Source: Psychromonas sp. MME1
Lineage (GTDB): Bacteria; Pseudomonadota; Gammaproteobacteria; Enterobacterales; Psychromonadaceae
Reading direction: 5' to 3'
DNA: 64,000 bases
Assembly: GCF_041080865.1 (NCBI RefSeq)
Contig: NZ_CP160906.1
Coordinates: 496,001 to 560,000 of the forward strand
Position 1 is the stretch's first letter. Every line of letters starts with the position of its first letter. Positions 16,988 through 25,441 of this stretch are shown piece after piece. The position numbers and the translations under genes were made by a program. The notes below the pieces were generated by a model, which saw only the letters and a program-made list of their open reading frames with translations, had not been told where the DNA came from and ran no database searches.

Positions 16988-19900
16988 ATGATCCCCAAAT
17001 TAACCCATCAAGAAAATATTAAAAAAGATTACTTTGCTTTCTTAGAAGCGTTAAGTCGCACGGATTACAGCGGCGATATTGAAAAAAGCTATGCGAGTCG
17101 TTTAGCTGTTGCAACGGATAATAGCGTCTATCAGTGCTTACCGCAGGGGGTTCTTTTCCCTAAATCTACGCAGGATATTGTCGAAATTTGTCAGCTTGCA
17201 CAGCAAGATGAGTTTGCTGATATTCGTTTTTCACCTCGCGGTGGTGGTACGGGGACCAATGGACAATCATTGAGCAATGACCTTGTTCTAGATTTATCCC
17301 GTTACATGAACAATATTCTTGAATTAAATGAAAAAGAAGGTTGGGTACGTGTACAAACTGGGGTGGTTAAAGATCAACTCAATGCCTATTTGCGTCCCTA
17401 TGGCTTGTTCTTTTCCCCTGAATTATCAACCAGTAACCGTGCGACAATTGGCGGAATGGTAAGTTGTGATGCTTCAGGGCAAGGCTCTTTAGTTTATGGT
17501 AAAACCAGTGATCACGTATTAGCGCTGCAGTCTGTTTTAGTTGATGGGGCTCTCTTAAATAGCGCCCCTATTAAAGGTGCCGAGCTAGTTGAACTGAGGG
17601 GGCGAGATGATAGTATCGGTAAAATTTACCGTCAAATTTTAGAAACTTGTGCTACTAAGCAACAGAAAATCAGCGATGCTTTTCCAAAATTAAATCGCTT
17701 TTTAACGGGATATGACCTAAAACACGTTTATGATGCAGAAACGGGCACGGTGGATTTAACGCGTATTTTGTGTGGTGCGGAAGGATCGCTTGCTTTTATC
17801 ACCGAAGCTAAATTACACATTCAAAAAATTCCGACTTACCGTACGCTTTTTAATGTTAAGTACGATAGTTTCCAATCGGCATTACAACATGCGCCATTTT
17901 TGGTTAATGCCAATGCGTTATCCGTGGAAACAATTGATTCTAAGGTGATGAATTTAGCGAAGTTAGATATCGTGTGGCACAGCGTTAGTGAGCTTATTGC
18001 TGACGTCCCTGGGAAGTGTGTTGATGGTTTAAATATCGTTGAATTTGTTGAAGAAGATGCACAAATACAGGCACAAAAAGTGGCCGCATTAGCCGCTAAA
18101 CTAGATGCCTTGATTGCAAATCAAGAAGATGGCGTGATCGGTTATCAAATCTGTGATGATTTAGCTGATATTAATCGCATCTATGGCATGCGTAAAAAAG
18201 CGGTGGGGCTGTTAGGTAATACAGCAGGCAGCGCAAAACCGATTGCCTTTGTCGAAGATACCTGTGTGCCACCAGAAAACTTAGCGGCCTATATCATTGA
18301 GTTTCGTCAACTGCTTGATGAACATAATCTCCATTACGGTATGTTTGGTCATGTTGATGCGGGGGTGTTGCATGTTCGCCCCGCCTTAGATATGTGCGAT
18401 CCTGAACAAGAAAAAATGATGCGCAATATTTCCGATAAGGTGGTGGCTTTAACAGCAAAATATAAAGGGTTGATGTGGGGAGAGCATGGTAAAGGTTTTC
18501 GCAGTGAGTATGGCCCTGAGTTTTTTGGTGAAGAGTTATTTACTGAACTGCGTAAAATTAAAGCGGCATTTGACCCAAATAACCGTGTTAATCCGGGTAA
18601 AATTTGTACTCCACTTAATTCAATGGAATCATTGGTAAGTGTTGATGCGCTAAAACGTGGCACCTTCGACCGTCAAATTCCCATTAAAGTGCGTGAAAGT
18701 TTTAAAGAGAGTATCGACTGTAACGGTAATGGCTTATGTTTTAATTACGATACCAGTTCACCGATGTGTCCGTCGGTGAAGGTGACTAAAGATCGTCGTC
18801 ATTCACCTAAAGGGCGAGCGGGTTTGATGCGTGAATGGCTGCGTCAATTAGCTAACAATGATATTGATGTATTGCAATTGGAGAGCAATCTTTACGCGGG
18901 TAAAAATGCCACTGTCTTTAAAAAGTTTTTCAACACAGTCGCAAAACGTAAAGGTGAATATGATTTCTCCCATGAAGTGATGGAAGCTATGCAGGGCTGT
19001 TTGGCCTGTAAGGCTTGTACGAGTCAGTGTCCTATTCAGGTTGATGTACCGACTTTCCGTGCGCGTTTTATGCACCTTTACCATAACCGTTATTTACGTC
19101 CGTTAAAGGATTATTTTGTTGCCTATGTTGAAACCTATGCACCTTTGATGGGGAAAATGCCGAATTTCTTTAACTTTTTTATGAAGATGAAATTGACGGC
19201 GACACTAACTGAGAAATTTGTTGGTATGGTGGATATTCCTTTATTATCCTCACCGACACTGAAGTCGTCCGTTAAACAACATGATATTAGTGAGTTTGAT
19301 TTACAAAAATTACAGGTATTATCAGACGCCGAACGTGAATCTTACGTATTAGTCGTACAGGATCCTTTTACCACATATTATGATGCTGATGTGGTACGAG
19401 ACCTATTATTAACGATTAAAAAGCTAGGTTATAAGCCGTTACTGTTACCCTTTAAACCTAATGGTAAGCCGCAGCATATTAAGGGTTTTTTAAGTCAGTT
19501 TGCGAAAACTGCAGAGGACTCGGCTGCCTTTCTTAATCAAATGGCACAATTAAATATTCCGATGCTCGGTACTGATCCTGCGATGGTGCTCTGCTACCGT
19601 GATGAATATAAACATGCCTTGGGAGATAAGCGTGGTGACTTTAACGTGCATCTATTTCAAGAATGGTTATTGCCTCGATTAGGCGAAGCCGAACGTCCTC
19701 AAAGCAATGAACAGTTTTTCCTATTTGGTCATTGTACAGAAGTGACCGCTGAGCCGACATCAAGCAGTGATTGGGCTAAAATATTTAAACACTATGGTGC
19801 AACATTAACGAATGTGCCCGTTGGTTGTTGTGGTATGGCGGGAACCGATGGTCATGATGCGGGGCATTTAAGCGATTCTAAAGCTATTTATAGTTTGAGT

Positions 19901-20032
19901 TGGGAAAGGGAGATAGCGAAGCGTGACCGCAGTCGTTGTTTGGCAACGGGGTATTCTTGCCGTAGTCAAGTAAAACGCATAGAAGGGCAGACGCTAAAAC
20001 ATCCAGTACAAGCTTTATTGTCTATTCTATAA
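16988..20032 (+). CDS. ydiJ: FAD/Fe-S oxidoreductase YdiJ (D-2-hydroxyglutarate dehydrogenase type)
   Basis: 1014 residues, against 1018 in E. coli YdiJ. The N-terminal FAD-binding (PCMH) domain has SPRGGGTGTNGQS near 80, followed by the FAD-oxidase C-terminal domain (to about 560). The C-terminal part carries iron-sulphur cysteines: CNGNGLCFNYDTSSPMCPSV near 578 and CLACKACTSQCP near 674, then a GlpC/CCG-like region with GCCGMAG. The family oxidises D-2-hydroxyglutarate and passes electrons on. It is followed after 17 bp by menI, the same pairing as ydiJ-ydiI in E. coli. Confidence 0.93.
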   Translation: MIPKLTHQENIKKDYFAFLEALSRTDYSGDIEKSYASRLAVATDNSVYQCLPQGVLFPKSTQDIVEICQLAQQDEFADIRFSPRGGGTGTNGQSLSNDLVLDLSRYMNNILELNEKEGWVRVQTGVVKDQLNAYLRPYGLFFSPELSTSNRATIGGMVSCDASGQGSLVYGKTSDHVLALQSVLVDGALLNSAPIKGAELVELRGRDDSIGKIYRQILETCATKQQKISDAFPKLNRFLTGYDLKHVYDAETGTVDLTRILCGAEGSLAFITEAKLHIQKIPTYRTLFNVKYDSFQSALQHAPFLVNANALSVETIDSKVMNLAKLDIVWHSVSELIADVPGKCVDGLNIVEFVEEDAQIQAQKVAALAAKLDALIANQEDGVIGYQICDDLADINRIYGMRKKAVGLLGNTAGSAKPIAFVEDTCVPPENLAAYIIEFRQLLDEHNLHYGMFGHVDAGVLHVRPALDMCDPEQEKMMRNISDKVVALTAKYKGLMWGEHGKGFRSEYGPEFFGEELFTELRKIKAAFDPNNRVNPGKICTPLNSMESLVSVDALKRGTFDRQIPIKVRESFKESIDCNGNGLCFNYDTSSPMCPSVKVTKDRRHSPKGRAGLMREWLRQLANNDIDVLQLESNLYAGKNATVFKKFFNTVAKRKGEYDFSHEVMEAMQGCLACKACTSQCPIQVDVPTFRARFMHLYHNRYLRPLKDYFVAYVETYAPLMGKMPNFFNFFMKMKLTATLTEKFVGMVDIPLLSSPTLKSSVKQHDISEFDLQKLQVLSDAERESYVLVVQDPFTTYYDADVVRDLLLTIKKLGYKPLLLPFKPNGKPQHIKGFLSQFAKTAEDSAAFLNQMAQLNIPMLGTDPAMVLCYRDEYKHALGDKRGDFNVHLFQEWLLPRLGEAERPQSNEQFFLFGHCTEVTAEPTSSSDWAKIFKHYGATLTNVPVGCCGMAGTDGHDAGHLSDSKAIYSLSWEREIAKRDRSRCLATGYSCRSQVKRIEGQTLKHPVQALLSIL

Positions 20033-20049
20033 TAAGTTGGTAAAACATT

Positions 20050-20496
20050 ATGGCAATTTGGAAAAAAAACACCGATTTAGCGCGTTTAAATAAGCTCAGT
20101 GAAAATACCATTATTGCCCATTTGGGGATTTTTTATACGCAAATCGGCGATGATTTTTTACAAGCAACCATGCCCGTTGATGCGAGAACGCATCAACCTC
20201 ATGGTTTGTTACATGGCGGCGCTTCCGTGGTGTTAGCGGAAACATTAGGCAGTGTGGCCGCTAATCTTACCGTATCAGAAAATAAAATTTGCGTCGGTTT
20301 AGAGGTAAATGCAAGCCATTTACGTAGTGCAAAGCAAGGCATTGTTACGGGAATTGCACGCCCGCTACGCATTGGACGTACTACACAAGTATGGGATATT
20401 GAAATTGTTAATGAAAGGGCGCAACTGCTCTGTTGTTCGCGCCTGACGGTGGCTGTGCTAGATAAACCGAAACAGCATTTAGCGACTGATGTTTAA
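20050..20496 (+). CDS. menI: Hotdog-fold acyl-CoA thioesterase, MenI/YdiI type
   Basis: 148 residues. The hotdog signature GLLHGGASVVLAETLGSVAA (about 56-75) contains the catalytic Glu, and MPVDARTHQPHG precedes it, as in E. coli YdiI. That enzyme hydrolyses 1,4-dihydroxy-2-naphthoyl-CoA in menaquinone synthesis, and the family also accepts other acyl-CoAs. It probably shares a transcript with ydiJ. The specific substrate is inferred from resemblance. Confidence 0.87.
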   Translation: MAIWKKNTDLARLNKLSENTIIAHLGIFYTQIGDDFLQATMPVDARTHQPHGLLHGGASVVLAETLGSVAANLTVSENKICVGLEVNASHLRSAKQGIVTGIARPLRIGRTTQVWDIEIVNERAQLLCCSRLTVAVLDKPKQHLATDV

Positions 20497-20543
20497 TTAT
20501 CAGCGCTGAATGATTAATTGAAATTTAAAATAAAGAGAAATTT

Positions 20544-21377
20544 ATGGTCAAAATAGGTGCTTATAACGAGCTGACTATTATTAAGCGTGTTGATTTTGGT
20601 TTTTACTTAGATGGTTGGTCTGAAGGGGAAATATTACTCCCTAAACGCTATATTACAGATGCAATGAAAGTGGGTGATAAAGTCACTGTTTTTTTATATT
20701 TTGATTCAGAAGATAGACTGATTGCTACCACCCAAAAAGCGAAAGCGGAAGTCGGACAGTTTGCGTCATTGAAGGTGATTGATACTAATAGAGCGGGGGC
20801 TTTTTTAGATTGGGGCTTACCTAAAGACCTTTTAGTGCCTTTTAATCAACAAAAAATTCCTATGAAAGTGGGCTTTGGTTACATTGTTTATGTGTATCAA
20901 GACGATATTAGTGAGCGGCTAGTTGCTTCATCGAAATTAGATCGATTTTTAGATAAGGAGCCCGTTAACTATAAAGTGGGTGAGAGAGTTGAGTTGTTGA
21001 TTGCCGATAAAACCGATTTAGGTTTTAAAGCAATTATCAACAATAAACACTGGGGAGTTTTATTTGAAAGTGAAGTTTTTGGTGAAATGGGCATTGGTAA
21101 AAAATGCGTTGGTTATATCAAACAGATCCGTGAAGATGGAAAAATTGATGTTGGTCTGACAAAGGTGGGTTATGCGAAGGTTGATGCATTGGCGGAACGA
21201 ATTCTGCAAACAATGAAGGTACACCAAGGTTTCTTACAACTTTCCGATAAAAGCTCCCCTGAGCAAATTGCTAAAATATTAAAAATGAGTAAGGGTAATT
21301 TCAAAAAATCGATTGGTCAGCTATATCGCAGTCATTTGATTGATATTGAAGAAAAGGGTATTCGCTTAAAAGAGTAG
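20544..21377 (+). CDS. cvfB: CvfB-family S1 RNA-binding protein
   Basis: 277 residues. The protein consists of S1-like beta barrels (about 5-65, 70-130 and 150-215) and a C-terminal winged-helix-like end (SPEQIAKILKMSKGNFKKSI), which is the CvfB/YitL layout (COG2996). The start VKIGAYNELTIIKRVDFGFYL is characteristic. In Staphylococcus CvfB affects virulence gene expression and binds RNA; the role in Gram-negatives is unknown. It ends just before a bidirectional terminator shared with cheV. Confidence 0.85.
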   Translation: MVKIGAYNELTIIKRVDFGFYLDGWSEGEILLPKRYITDAMKVGDKVTVFLYFDSEDRLIATTQKAKAEVGQFASLKVIDTNRAGAFLDWGLPKDLLVPFNQQKIPMKVGFGYIVYVYQDDISERLVASSKLDRFLDKEPVNYKVGERVELLIADKTDLGFKAIINNKHWGVLFESEVFGEMGIGKKCVGYIKQIREDGKIDVGLTKVGYAKVDALAERILQTMKVHQGFLQLSDKSSPEQIAKILKMSKGNFKKSIGQLYRSHLIDIEEKGIRLKE

Positions 21378-21393
21378 TAGGTTAAACTGCAAT

Positions 21394-21415
21394 AAAAGGC
21401 TCAAGAGAGCCTTTT
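21394..21415. terminator. Bidirectional terminator between cvfB and cheV
   Basis: AAAAGGCTC and GAGCCTTTT form a perfect 9-bp stem with loop AAGA; A/T tails serve both strands. The genes on either side are convergent. Confidence 0.88.
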
Positions 21416-21431
21416 AAATGAATAGTAAAGG

Positions 21432-22316
21432 CTATTTGTTATCACTATTGGCCCTTAACATGGCATCTACCAACGCCTGTGCTGCAAATTTAGTGAGAGC
21501 CTCATTGGCTCCCACTTGTGTTGCCTGAGATACACTCATTTTACTCGATAGAGAGGAGTGTAAAATAATATAGGGTTGCGGAATATCAGCCATACTGCGG
21601 ACTTCAAAGGTTAACTCATAGCCATCTAATCCGGGCATCTCAATATCACTCACTAGAATATCAATGGCATTGGTTGTCTTTGCGAGTTTTTTTATGATCT
21701 CCAATGCATCCATCCCGTTGGTACAGACTTTAAAGGGCACATCAATATTAGTTAATGCCTGTTCAAGCTGTTTACGAGCGACAGCGGAGTCATCCACCAA
21801 AAGGATATTTTTATTTTGTAAAAAGCCTTTTTGCATACCATTGATTGTGACATTTTTTTCATCTTGACTCGGAAAAACCTGCGAAAGCAATAACTCAACA
21901 TCTAATAATTGTATGAGTTTGTTTTCAAAATGAGTGATTCCAGTGATATAACTTCTATTGCCTAATGATGCTGGTGGTGGAGCGATGTCTCGCCAATTAC
22001 ATTCGATAATTCGCTCTATTTTACGTACTAAAAAACCGACTTTCATACGGCTACAATCGGTAATAATGATCACACAATCTTTTCTTTCTTCAATTGGGAT
22101 TGCAGGGAACCCCACCGCGGCAGCAATATCAATCACCGAAAGTGTCATGCCACGGAAACTCGCTGCTCCAATGACATCAGCTTGTGCATTGGGAAGTTGA
22201 GTTAATGGTTGAAAAGGGATTATTTCTTGTATTTTTAGCGTGCCTAGTGCGAAGCTTTGTAACGCGGATAATTTGAAAAGTAATAATCCTTGAGATTGGC
22301 TGGATTTTAACTGCAT
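21432..22316 (-). CDS. cheV: Chemotaxis protein CheV (CheW-like domain plus receiver)
   Basis: 294 residues from the ATG at 22316, preceded by AGGA at a good distance; an upstream ATG at 22349 has no ribosome site. The CheW-like domain (about 5-145) couples to receptors. The receiver domain has the acidic pair in ILLVDDSAVAR (near 172), the phosphorylation site in ILVSDIEMPGLDG (near 222) and the conserved Lys near the end (TKFAAQAL). CheV links chemoreceptors to CheA and its receiver tunes adaptation. It is an isolated copy, with no other chemotaxis gene in the window. Confidence 0.92.
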   Translation of the reverse strand: MQLKSSQSQGLLLFKLSALQSFALGTLKIQEIIPFQPLTQLPNAQADVIGAASFRGMTLSVIDIAAAVGFPAIPIEERKDCVIIITDCSRMKVGFLVRKIERIIECNWRDIAPPPASLGNRSYITGITHFENKLIQLLDVELLLSQVFPSQDEKNVTINGMQKGFLQNKNILLVDDSAVARKQLEQALTNIDVPFKVCTNGMDALEIIKKLAKTTNAIDILVSDIEMPGLDGYELTFEVRSMADIPQPYIILHSSLSSKMSVSQATQVGANEALTKFAAQALVDAMLRANSDNK

Positions 22317-22415
22317 AAATAATTTCCTATTAAAAGCTAACACTGACAAATGATAAATAACTTTTGTAAAGTCGTTTTACTTTGCAAGTGAGACAATGTT
22401 TAACACCTAGTACCC

Positions 22416-22471
22416 TATATCCATGATACTTCAATATGTCAGACAAAGCATCTTGAGGTAACATGGCTATA
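22416..22471. repeat. MITE-like element, family A, internally deleted copy
   Basis: Only 56 bp: one end reads TATATCCATGATA then CTTCAATATG, the other GACAAAGCATCTTGAGG then TAACATGGCTATA. These match the two ends of the 264-bp element at 10903-11166 (in reverse orientation), with the middle lost. Confidence 0.75.
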
Positions 22472-22551
22472 TAACAATTGTATAAATTTTTCTGAGAATA
22501 TTCAGGGCTTCAAGCTATGATAGTTAATAATTATGATAAAAAGGAATAAGC

Positions 22552-22848
22552 ATGACTAGTGAAGAACAAATTAAAATTGAAGCGGCTGCATTTCGACAAC
22601 TATTAAAACACCTAGATAGTCGCAAGGATGTACAAAATATTGAGTTAATGAATTTGGCCGGATTTTGTCGCAATTGTTTATCCAAATGGATGGTTGAAGA
22701 GGCTAAATTGTCTGACCTTTCCCTTGATTATGAGCAGGCCAGAGAACATGTTTACGGTATGCCTTATGAGCAATGGAAAGAGAAGCATCAACAACCCGCC
22801 AGCGAAGAGCAAATGGCGGTTTTCCATGCGTTACAGGCGAAAAAATAA
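22552..22848 (+). CDS. DUF1244 family protein
   Basis: 98 residues. The signature NLAGFCRNCLSKWM (about 41-54) with its two cysteines and the following VYGMPYEQWKEKHQ define DUF1244, a small all-helical cytoplasmic family common in proteobacteria with no assigned function. An AAGGAAT ribosome site lies 6 bases upstream. It is convergent with the methyltransferase gene, with only 16 bp between them. Confidence 0.88.
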   Translation: MTSEEQIKIEAAAFRQLLKHLDSRKDVQNIELMNLAGFCRNCLSKWMVEEAKLSDLSLDYEQAREHVYGMPYEQWKEKHQQPASEEQMAVFHALQAKK

Positions 22849-22864
22849 GTACTGGGCAGGGAAG

Positions 22865-23653
22865 TTACTCCGATAACTTTATTGCCCATAGTTTTTCAAA
22901 TTCGACCATCTTTTTATGTTTCACTGAATTATTATGTTTGTTTCGGTCAACCTCATTAATAAATGGGCCGACTTGACACATAGAGCAACAATTATTTAGT
23001 TGATACATTGCCGGCGTTAGCTGTTTAGCGAGTGAATGATTTTTGTGTAGACTCCATGCATAGGTGATCCCTCTTGTATCCTTGACATGTTTATCACGAT
23101 CTACGTTACGCACTCTGTAATTTGGGAAATTATCTATATTAAAGGGGCTTGACCCGAGATAGTGAATATCGGTATCAATATGTAAGGCATTTTCTATATT
23201 CCACTGGCGGTATGGATTGACATCTTTAGAGGTTATAAAACAGAGCTGTTGACCTTTGGGATCAAGAAAATGTGCAAAAGAATGTACTAAAAAACTGCGT
23301 AATAAAGCTCTATTTAAGGTATTAACATTAATGCCATTACAGCGTGCTTTATACTCTTCTAAGGATTTGAATCCAGGTAGTAATGGAAATTGAAATATGA
23401 CCAGATCAAAGCTATGTTTTGTTAACCCCTGCCACGTTTTAGGGGCGGTAACGTCAAATTCAAATAATACTTGAATCTTATTTTCTGTGAGTTGTTGATA
23501 AAATAGGTCATCATATTTATCACGCATCGCTTCTAGAGAATCATAAACCGTGGCTGTTAGCGTTGCAGGTCCATAGGTTGTTTGCAATGCATTGGAAAAT
23601 GATAAATCACCATCGCCAATGGTTAAAATACGCCAGTTTTTTTCAAGGATCAT
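22865..23653 (-). CDS. BMT5-like (DUF2431) methyltransferase with a C-terminal C2H2 zinc finger
   Basis: 262 residues. The N-terminus ILTIGDGDLSFSNAL (about 9-23) is the S-adenosylmethionine motif of DUF2431 proteins, whose yeast member BMT5 methylates U2634 of 25S rRNA. FDLVIFQFPLLPG near 104 corresponds to the catalytic-side motif. The C-terminus has Cys223, Cys226, His240 and His246 in a C-x2-C-x13-H-x5-H spacing, like U1-type zinc fingers that bind double-stranded RNA. The target is unknown; RNA is likely. The family is mainly eukaryotic, so its presence here is notable. Confidence 0.72.
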   Translation of the reverse strand: MILEKNWRILTIGDGDLSFSNALQTTYGPATLTATVYDSLEAMRDKYDDLFYQQLTENKIQVLFEFDVTAPKTWQGLTKHSFDLVIFQFPLLPGFKSLEEYKARCNGINVNTLNRALLRSFLVHSFAHFLDPKGQQLCFITSKDVNPYRQWNIENALHIDTDIHYLGSSPFNIDNFPNYRVRNVDRDKHVKDTRGITYAWSLHKNHSLAKQLTPAMYQLNNCCSMCQVGPFINEVDRNKHNNSVKHKKMVEFEKLWAIKLSE

Positions 23654-23754
23654 GCGGTAATACTCTAAACAATAAATTAGCGTTGTAATTTAACATGTTA
23701 TGAACGTTAATATCGCTTTCAAAATATAAAAAATATTATAACGAGGAATTAGCA

Positions 23755-24114
23755 ATGATGAATAAAAATGTATTTAGTTACTGTTTATTACTCTGTTTAT
23801 CTTTTTATATTAATAGTAGTAATGCAGCACAAATTATAGATTCTGAAAATAATAATAATACCTATCAAATAGGGCGAATGGTACAAAAAATCCAAATAGC
23901 ACTAGATACTTTCGATGAAAAGCAGTCGTTACAGATTATCGTAGCTTATGGAACAGATTCCCGATATTACATGATGATTCGAGGTTGGCTCTTTCAAGAG
24001 CTCGTTGCCGTTGAGAGCCAATTATATGCGGCTAAAAAAGCACAAGTGAAACAAGCTTTTCAAGATAAATCAAATTTTTTAAAAAAAGCAATTAGAGCAA
24101 TTGATCTAGAATAG
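23755..24114 (+). CDS. Small secreted protein of unknown function
   Basis: 119 residues. A signal peptide (hydrophobic 6-20, likely cut after SSNAA near 25) is followed by a mostly helical, charged mature part of about 94 residues with no cysteine and no motif I recognise. ACGAGGAATTAGC before the ATG is a good ribosome site. It probably works in the periplasm. It lies between the methyltransferase promoter and the tRNA tail repeats, with no obvious partner. Confidence 0.65.
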   Translation: MMNKNVFSYCLLLCLSFYINSSNAAQIIDSENNNNTYQIGRMVQKIQIALDTFDEKQSLQIIVAYGTDSRYYMMIRGWLFQELVAVESQLYAAKKAQVKQAFQDKSNFLKKAIRAIDLE

Positions 24115-24190
24115 GAATGATTAGCAATTGCAATAAATTGTAGTAGCTGAACCTATCTTAGTTTTCTTCCTTTCATTTTCTTACAGGCAT

Positions 24191-24214
24191 AAAAAAACCA
24201 GCAATAAGCTGGTT
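24191..24214 (-). terminator. Terminator in tail repeat 1
   Basis: On the minus strand AACCAGC, loop TTATT, GCTGGTT, then seven Ts. It is a copy of the terminators at 24341 and 24491 and is the last of the three met by the tRNA transcript. Confidence 0.85.
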
Positions 24215-24340
24215 AATTTATTTCTTTATCTCGATAAAGAATGGTGCGGAATGAGAGACTTGAACTCTCACACCCTTCGCGTTCTTTAAGGAATAGCTGA
24301 ACCTATCTTAGCTTTCTTCCTTTCATTTTCTTACAGGCAT

Positions 24341-24364
24341 AAAAAAACCAGCAATAAGCTGGTT
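24341..24364 (-). terminator. Terminator in tail repeat 2
   Basis: Same 7-bp stem, 5-base loop and T-run as its two sister copies; second in line for polymerase reading through the tRNA operon. Confidence 0.85.
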
Positions 24365-24490
24365 AATTTATTTCTTTATCTCGATAAAGAATGGTGCGGA
24401 ATGAGAGAGTTGAGTTTTTACACCCTTCGCGTTCTTTAAGGAATAGCTGAACCTATCTTAGCTTTCTTCCTTTCATTTTCTTACAGGCAT

Positions 24491-24514
24491 AAAAAAACCA
24501 GCAATAAGCTGGTT
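24491..24514 (-). terminator. Primary terminator of the tRNA operon
   Basis: AACCAGC/GCTGGTT stem with a T-run on the minus strand, 28 bases beyond the last tRNA-Leu. It is the first of three identical terminators. Confidence 0.9.
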
Positions 24515-24541
24515 AATTTATTTCTTTATCTCGATAAAGAA

Positions 24542-24626
24542 TGGTGCGGAATGAGAGACTTGAACTCTCACACCCTTCGATACTAGAACCTAAATCTAGC
24601 GCGTCTACCAATTCCGCCAATTCCGC
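24542..24626 (-). tRNA. tRNA-Leu (TAG)
   Basis: 85 bases, starting GCGGAATTGG and ending in encoded CCA. The anticodon stem CTAGA/TCTAG encloses TTTAGGT, giving anticodon TAG; the long variable arm is typical of Leu. It is the last gene of the operon, and its 3' end is the source of the tandem tail repeats. Confidence 0.95.
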
Positions 24627-24633
24627 AAAAAAG

Positions 24634-24708
24634 TGGCTGGGATAAGAGGATTTGAACCTCTGAATGCCGAGATCAAAACCCGGTGCCTTACCGCTTGGCG
24701 ATATCCCA
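24634..24708 (-). tRNA. tRNA-Gln (TTG)
   Basis: 75 bases, starting TGGGATATCGCC and ending in CCA. The anticodon loop is TTTTGAT, giving TTG. It is identical to the copy at 24765-24839. Only 7 bases separate it from the next tRNA-Leu. Confidence 0.96.
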
Positions 24709-24764
24709 GTTGTAAGTTTATACTTCTTCAAGTTTACCAATTTGTTTACACAAATTAGTGAAAG

Positions 24765-24839
24765 TGGCTGGGATAAGAGGATTTGAACCTCTGAATGCCG
24801 AGATCAAAACCCGGTGCCTTACCGCTTGGCGATATCCCA
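24765..24839 (-). tRNA. tRNA-Gln (TTG), second copy
   Basis: Identical 75-base gene to the neighbouring tRNA-Gln, with encoded CCA. The duplication matches the glnU/glnW arrangement in the E. coli metT operon. Confidence 0.96.
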
Positions 24840-24894
24840 ACTGTTATTTTTTAAGAGTGAATTCTCTATAGGTAATTCTTTATTAAATAAAGAA

Positions 24895-24979
24895 TGGTGC
24901 GGAAAGAGAGACTTGAACTCTCACACCTTACGATACTAGAACCTAAATCTAGCGCGTCTACCAATTCCGCCATTTCCGC
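24895..24979 (-). tRNA. tRNA-Leu (TAG), first copy
   Basis: 85 bases with the same anticodon arm (TTTAGGT loop) as the copy at 24542. It differs at compensating acceptor-stem positions (GCGGAAA with TTTCCGC) and in the variable arm (GTAAGG), so both are probably functional. Confidence 0.95.
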
Positions 24980-24992
24980 AACTAAAAGTAAA

Positions 24993-25069
24993 TGGTGGCT
25001 ACACCGAGATTTGAACTTGGGACCCCATCATTATGAGTGATGTGCTCTAACCAGCTGAGCTATGTAGCC
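24993..25069 (-). tRNA. tRNA-Met (CAT), elongator
   Basis: 77 bases, starting GGCTACATAGCTCAGC and ending in CCA; the anticodon loop is CTCATAA. Base pairing at the first position and the overall sequence fit elongator Met (metT type), not the initiator. It is the first gene of the operon. Confidence 0.95.
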
Positions 25070-25124
25070 ATTTTACTTTCTAATCTCAACCTTGTCTGTT
25101 ACCAGCAACGTTTCGATGGGGCGC

Positions 25125-25153
25125 ATTATGCGGATATCGATGATTGTCGTCAA
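25125..25153 (-). promoter_or_regulatory. Sigma-70 promoter of the tRNA operon
   Basis: On the minus strand TTGACG, a 17-base spacer, then CATAAT, followed by GCGCCCC. The near-consensus elements with a GC-rich discriminator are typical of stringently controlled stable RNA promoters. It lies 55 bases before the first tRNA. Confidence 0.85.
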
Positions 25154-25441
25154 CTGATTTTTGAGAAAAAAAGTTATTTTTCTTTCGTTTGCTTAAATGC
25201 TAGACAAGTTGTTTTTATTTTAAACAGATAAAGTGCAATTTTCAATAGCGAATACTTTTCTTAAATAGCATTCTCATCACAAATAAGTTTGCAGCGGTCA
25301 CGCAACACAAGGTGCCATTCTATTTGTTAACGACAAGCGCGTTACGATGTGAATATGAGTAAGATATGAAATAGAGAGGGAAAGGCGTCTATAGCGCTTT
25401 TATTGGCTTTAAAAGCGCAGCGTGATGTAAATATGTTTAGG
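25154..25441. other. Intergenic region upstream of the tRNA promoter
   Basis: AT-rich stretch without an ORF that has a ribosome site or family resemblance. It may contain upstream activating A/T tracts for the tRNA promoter (for example TTTTTCTCAAAAATC on the minus strand next to the -35). I see no repeat or RNA gene here. Confidence 0.5.

Larger units (their letters stand above)
24145..24582 (-). repeat. 150-bp tandem repeats carrying a tRNA-Leu 3' end and a terminator
   Basis: Three copies start at 24145, 24295 and 24445 with an exact 150-bp period. Each contains (plus strand order) a 45-base T/C-rich segment, an AACCAGC-AATAA-GCTGGTT hairpin, the AT-rich spacer and about 38 bases of the tRNA-Leu 3' end including CCA. 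The third copy runs into the genuine tRNA-Leu gene (24542-24626). In the first two the tRNA part stops and a short joiner (CGTTCTTTAAGGAAT) leads to the next copy. Copies are nearly identical except in the T-arm of the middle one. The layout recalls the rtT repeats distal to E. coli tyrT. Confidence 0.93.

Noticed and set aside
24145-24440. Additional tRNA-Leu genes in the tail repeats
   Set aside because: Only about 38 bases of the 3' end are present; the D-arm, anticodon arm and 5' acceptor strand are missing.
24513-24740. 75-residue protein frame across the tRNA genes
   Set aside because: It is the antisense or sense reading of tRNA-Leu and tRNA-Gln genes and not a protein gene.
25154-25441. 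Integrative element or attachment site next to the tRNA operon
   Set aside because: No integrase gene or direct repeat bounding an insert is present; the tRNA 3'-end copies are in tandem with nothing between them.
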